Shown here piece after piece: positions 59,491 through 64,000 of a DNA stretch of 64,000 nucleotides. Within the stretch, counting starts at the first letter, position 1. Every line of letters starts with the position of its first letter. The DNA is from Phlebiopsis flavidoalba (taxonomy: Eukaryota > Basidiomycota > Agaricomycetes > Polyporales > Phanerochaetaceae). Where the stretch lies: contig JAOCPU010000004.1 of NCBI GenBank assembly GCA_035772785.1, forward strand, positions 372,001 to 436,000. The letters run 5' to 3'. Position numbers and translations under genes: made by a program. The notes under the pieces are model-generated. The model saw only the letters and a program-made list of their open reading frames with translations. It had not been told where the DNA came from and made no database searches.

Positions 59491-62414
59491 GCCAGGGATG
59501 GTGTGGCAATGTCCTTGGGTACTTCATGAAGCGAGCAATGCTCGCAAGATTGGCGGGGGACTGTAAGCTCAGATTCTCAGGGATATGGTGGTTGATAAGC
59601 ATGGCTGAGACCTAGTCATGCCGGATTGTACTGCGTGTGCAGACACTTCCCATGCTCACTGACGCCAGTTGAAGTTATTGTATGATAGCATCTTGAGCAG
59701 AGCCTTGTCAGCCGCAAGCTTACAGCAGATGCAAGTTGAATCTTTGCTTGGAATGGCACGGTGTAATTGATGAACTTATAAGATGAGGTGATTGCAGAAT
59801 GATTAAGGGCTTCAACAAATCATTCCAACACACATTATTCCCAGTACACAAGTCCCGTTAATGACAGCGTGGTAGTTTGTGGTACGGCTCCGTATATTTA
59901 AAAGCATAGACGTAACAGTAGTACAAACCTAAAATCAGATTCATTAGTTAGCAGACTTTCAGAACATGAGATAGAGCAGCATACCTTGTCAGGACTCCGC
60001 GCTATGGGTGCAGCACCATCACAGTGTCCATCTCTGAAGTCTCCATCTGTTGTTTGCGAGAACAATGGTTGCTACTCTCTCCATTCATATCCAGGGCTCT
60101 TTATATAAGGGCTCTGGTGTGCCTCCTCTTGTTTCTACTGTATACGGGACCATCCAACCAACGATTTGTGCCGCTCAATCCCGCACTTCGGCTACCCGAA
60201 CAACGGCGACGCTGCCAACAAACTCCAACGCTGCAAAAGCGTCGGAGAACGCTGGATCAATGCACTAGGTATATGATCCAGCGTTATCACTGGTCTTGTA
60301 TGCTTGCGGGCACTGGGGTCAAAGGTACGTAGTCATCTGTGTTTGGCAGCCCTCCAGCTGCTGACTGCATTCCCCACTGTCGGATAGTGTGGAGGACAAT
60401 TTGAATCATTCTCTGAGTCACAAAGGTGTGTTTATGTGTATGTATCAAGTGTGCTAAACATCTCTTTGCGCCCTCTAGCATGACCCGCCATTGCCACCTC
60501 TACCCCCACTTTTCCCAGTCCACTACCACCAACGCCACTACCATAATGCACCAGAAGCAATGCATTATGGACGAATATACTTGTATAGGGCGTACAGACA
60601 TGTATGCTTACATATATGCCTCTCGCAGCCTGTCCCAGCTGGCTGCCCATCTGATCTCCCCCACTTGCCTCTCACCGCCTCCTGCCGCCTCTGTTCTGCG
60701 TCAGAAGTGACGCAGGATGTATTTTGCACACCACACTATGCGGAGGTGCAAGCCTACCGCTCGCATGTGCCTTCCGCCAGTCCCAGTACATGACAAAGGC
60801 TCATTCGGCCAGCACATACCAGTGCGCTGTCGCGGAGGCAATGGCTCAACACATTCACGAGGCAAAGTACAAAGAGAACACGTAAACTAAATGAACTTGG
60901 CATTGGCAGGCTGTGAGGGCCGTGCACAACGAGTCTCAGTTGGAGTTGGCAGCACGCAGGTCGAACTGAGTCCAATGACCAAGTTAGCATTCGTGTGTAT
61001 GTACAGACATTGGAGCTTACCTAAGTCCAATGACCAAAAGGTCGAGATGAGGACTTAGGCAGCGATAGGCTACGCTTAAATACTAGTTCACCGGAATGAT
61101 TACTAAGTCTATGGAAACAAATGAAAATGGATAGAAAGTCTGAGTCATGCCTGAGTCAGCAACTGAGTAAGCATGTCAGCGTGTACGACTAGGCGGGGCT
61201 AGACTGTGACTAAGTGTTGTGCCTTTGGACCGAAGGGGCCGCTCCAGGTCATGCAGAGTGTTACACTAAATCGAAAAATTGGTGGGTGTCTGTGCACGTT
61301 GCAACATGCGCGGAGAAATTTTCCGCTGAACTCTATATGCGCCGCCACCATTCAAACCAGGCCCCACATCCTACCGCAACCTCCACCGCTGCCGTCGCGG
61401 CCTGCAAGCTACCCACCCACCTCTGCTACTCCAATCATACTATTGCAGCATATATTTCTATGGTAGTATCATGTATATATACAGTAGTAGAGTTAATATT
61501 ACCAAGGGTTTCACACAAAAGAGCCAATAAATGCGGAGAAAAGCCGCGAAATAATCAATACTGCGGGTCAAGTGGCAGCCGCGCCATTGAGCACGCCAGC
61601 AGCTAGGCAGAGACAGTGGAAGCGCCAGCAAGCAATCCAGGGGCCGGGGAAATGATAGGTGGGGGCATGCGCCATCAGTACGCGTGGGAACGGCCGAGGC
61701 CGAGGCGCGGCACGATGAGAGGACTTAGGGGTTTCCCTATAGGATAGTTGCGGTAGTTCCAGATGTAATTAGTGTAGTCGCAGGCACCCCCTTACCTAAT
61801 TTATACTCGCTAGGATGCGAAACCCAGGCAACTACAGTGTGCTTACAAGGATTGATTGATGTGAGATCAAGGTGGGCCTGCAATGTAATAATTTCACTCA
61901 AAAGCTCTTCATTGGTGTTTTTAGATTTCAACTCTTGAATTCCAGCCAAATCTCACATGTAAGATCCAGAACTTTTGACATATATAAATGGATTGCCCTG
62001 TCAGTAATGCAAACTAGCAAGCTAGTAGTACATTTTGGAGTACTTTCATAAGGGTTTCTATGCTGTCCACTTTGTATAAAAAATGATCCCGCGCGAAATT
62101 ATCTAGTCCCACGAAATAATTTTTATATAAAGTCATTATTTTGGCTCCCTAAGAGCTACCAGCTCAATCTAAAGCTCTGGAACATCTTACATACCAGACT
62201 CGCTCACTGGGAGACCCATCTCGAGGTATCACAAGACATCTAGAGCTTTGCTAGAGCTCGTGGGACTTCTATCAGTAGCCGGGCTCCCAGACTCAATGGT
62301 GGGCTCTAGGGCCGATTATTCGTCCAGGCTCACAGTGACAAGTGTTCTCACAAATGGTATAGCTCCTGTTGTGTGTATGCTTACTTCTCTAATACGATTA
62401 CTCGGCACATACTA
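59491..62414. other. Repeat-rich segment without a recognised gene
   Basis: Mixed composition. 60,024-60,332 and 60,426-60,793 hold overlapping frames with no domain. Short recurring motifs (GAGTCCAATGACCAA at 60,967 and AAGTCCAATGACCAA near 61,023; several CTGAGT words near 61,140-61,165) suggest decayed repeat ends. No element boundary could be fixed. Confidence 0.35.
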
Positions 62415-63281
62415 CAGTGACTGACAAAAATGTGTCACATTTGGATATTGAGCATCTAAAGAATATATTGTAAGATATTAATATGAGCAACTACAGAAAA
62501 GAATCTTTTGGGCAAGTAATACAGTAATGAATATCACTTTTAGAGTTTACATATATACCATATATGGCAGCTATAATGGTATAATAAACAAATACATTAA
62601 AACTGCACTAATAGAACATTCCTTTATTATGCAACCAAATGAAAAGATATGCATGTTATGTACTTTTGATAAAATATCTTGACTCATGAGTATCCGTATG
62701 AAAAGCATGCATGGTATGTATTTGATATCATTATTGAGTGAATGTTGATTCTTATTGTCACAGCTATGTGTAAAATATTATTTGATTTATTTTGGCTGTA
62801 ATAAAAATATGTGGTAACATCCGATTTTCATCAGCTATAGTAAAAGGAACAGTGAATGTGTGAAAAAAATAGACAGGTATATTGCTGTAAAGTGTGGCAA
62901 GTTATAAACAAAATCCCATTTTGACCTTGCTTGCTCTAAATTGTTGTGGCTATAATGTGTAGCTAGCTATGATAAGCTGTGATGCATCATATCTACAGTA
63001 TAGGGATAGTATCAAGGTATCCTTTGATATCAAGTTTCAAATACAAACCATTTTTATTACCGTACAATGAAAGAATCTCTGATAAAAGCAAATTTAGTCC
63101 ATTTGCTCATTATCCAATGGCTATACTACTTATGGTATATGTGTATATATCAAAAAATAGCACCTTATGCCATTCTATACAATTCACATTATAGTTTTAC
63201 AACAGCTCTCCTCATAAATATTTATTCAAGATTCTTTGAGTGCTCAATATCTAAGTGTGACACACTTTTTGTCAGTTACTG
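62415..63281. mobile_element. Non-autonomous TA-flanked element, copy E (867 bp)
   Basis: CAGTGACTGACAAAAATGTG at the left and TTTTTGTCAGTTACTG at the right are inverted, with TA on both sides (62413-62414 and 63282-63283). It is in the same orientation as copy D, opposite to B. The internal arms are again inversely similar. It carries no transposase; short frames near 62,979-63,309 lie in the right arm. Confidence 0.85.
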
Positions 63282-63579
63282 TATAAAGCACAGGTACCAA
63301 AGAATATAGGATTGGTATTGAACGTGTCTATCTGGTTTTTGCATGCAACATATATCGTCAGGAGGGCAAAAATCCTTAGTTGTGAACTTCCTTTTTTTGC
63401 CTTGCAGCTTTTCTCAAACTATCTTTTTTGCCACTCTTGGTCTTCAATGGTCCAATAAGACTAGCTATGAAATAAGGCAAGCTGATGAATAAGAAGCTGC
63501 ATTAGTTGGTCGAGAAGGAGCAAAGAGAATGATTGTAGCTTCCAGTTTTGAATAGTGTATGGTATGCTATACACAATGG

Positions 63580-64000
63580 GTCAAAACTTATTTTGTTTTC
63601 ATATCAAGCTTCCAGGCTCCTGGAGAGGCAGAAGCAGAACTTGCGCATTTTGACAATGTCAGCGTCATTGATGCTGTCTATTCAAATAATGTGGACACCT
63701 TTCTTTTTGGTGCCAAAATGGCCATCTGCAAGTGTGTGAGATGCTTTAGCACCTTGAGATAGTTACGCACATTTAAATAGTTCTTTGCAGAGCCTTTCTG
63801 GGAACTGTCAGCATTGCCAAGCTAGCAGCAATTGCACTGCAATACACTCGGCTGATGACATTGTCTCCCATCTCAAGGTTCTTTTCTGGATTTCTAACTG
63901 ACTCTTGATGATACCTAATAGTGTTCTCCTCAGATAAAGCTCAGCTATAAAGATCTTATCCTTGTGACTCTGCTTAGTGGTGAGGATTATCATGAAAGCC
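63580..64000 (+). pseudogene. XPG/Rad2-family nuclease fragment (XPG-I region), running off the window
   Basis: QAPGEAEAELAHFDNVSVID then AVYSNNVDTFLFGAKM (63,612-63,720) is the XPG-I region of a FEN1/GEN1-like flap or junction nuclease, a family expanded in agaricomycetes. SNNVD stands where S-D-D-V-D or E-D-M-D is usual, so one metal-binding Asp appears lost. After a gap, HSADDIVSHLKV near 63,846 and ILVTLLSGEDYHES at the window end match the downstream helix-hairpin region in shifted frames. The gene start is not visible, and the end lies beyond the window. Confidence 0.62.

Noticed and set aside
60960..61170. Short CCAATGACC and CTGAGT repeats as a CRISPR-like or regulatory array
   Set aside because: Units are few, unevenly spaced and variable, and the genome is eukaryotic. 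They look like decayed repeat ends.
61737..61949. Minus-strand frame of 70 codons
   Set aside because: Isolated, with no domain and no splice partner, in repeat-rich DNA.

Overview
The window looks like nuclear DNA of a basidiomycete fungus, most likely an agaricomycete. Evidence: short introns (about 47-60 bp) with GT..AG ends and CTAAC/CTGAC-like branch points, fungal-specific families (Zn2Cys6 regulators with a fungal transcription-factor domain, SHR3, BEM3-type RhoGAP, MSC2-type zinc transporter), and repeat-associated genes typical of agaricomycetes (RecQ-like helicase, DUF6589, XPG-I nuclease). No prokaryotic operon, CRISPR array or phage module was seen.

Layout. 1-3.4 kb: GC-rich, no gene I can support. 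3.4-14.5 kb: three genes on the minus strand: a SET lysine methyltransferase of the RKM4/SETD6/LSMT type, the ER permease chaperone SHR3, and a BEM3-like PX-PH-RhoGAP protein. 15.3-22.3 kb: a SET-MYND (SMYD-like) protein on minus, an iron-sulfur L-serine dehydratase on plus, a PQ-loop membrane protein on minus, and an intron-containing tRNA-Leu(CAA). 24.1-40.4 kb: two homologous Zn2Cys6 transcription factors pointing away from each other, flanking a TSR4/PDCD2-type ribosome-assembly protein, a CCCH-DUF1771-Smr protein and two poorly defined Ser/Pro-rich genes. 40.7-45.6 kb: an MSC2-like zinc transporter and a coiled-coil/PH-domain protein, tail to tail. 45.7-47.3 kb: weak coding traces only.

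From about 47.3 kb to the end the sequence becomes AT-rich and repeat-built. It holds a 1.2 kb long-inverted-repeat (hairpin) element, four copies of a second TA-flanked palindromic family (one split by a solo LTR and by a 1.7 kb insertion), a further inverted-repeat element, and decayed RecQ-like helicase, DUF6589 and XPG-I nuclease genes.

One property affects every gene model: well-conserved proteins are cut by single-base shifts, often an extra base in a short homopolymer, while splice sites and flanking residues remain intact. This suggests an unpolished long-read assembly on the gene side. The repeat side also carries substitutions in catalytic motifs, which indicates real decay. Gene spans are given as start to stop; exon ends are stated only where splice sites could be read. 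I found no convincing new biological system. The most unusual structures are the palindromic element families and their nesting.
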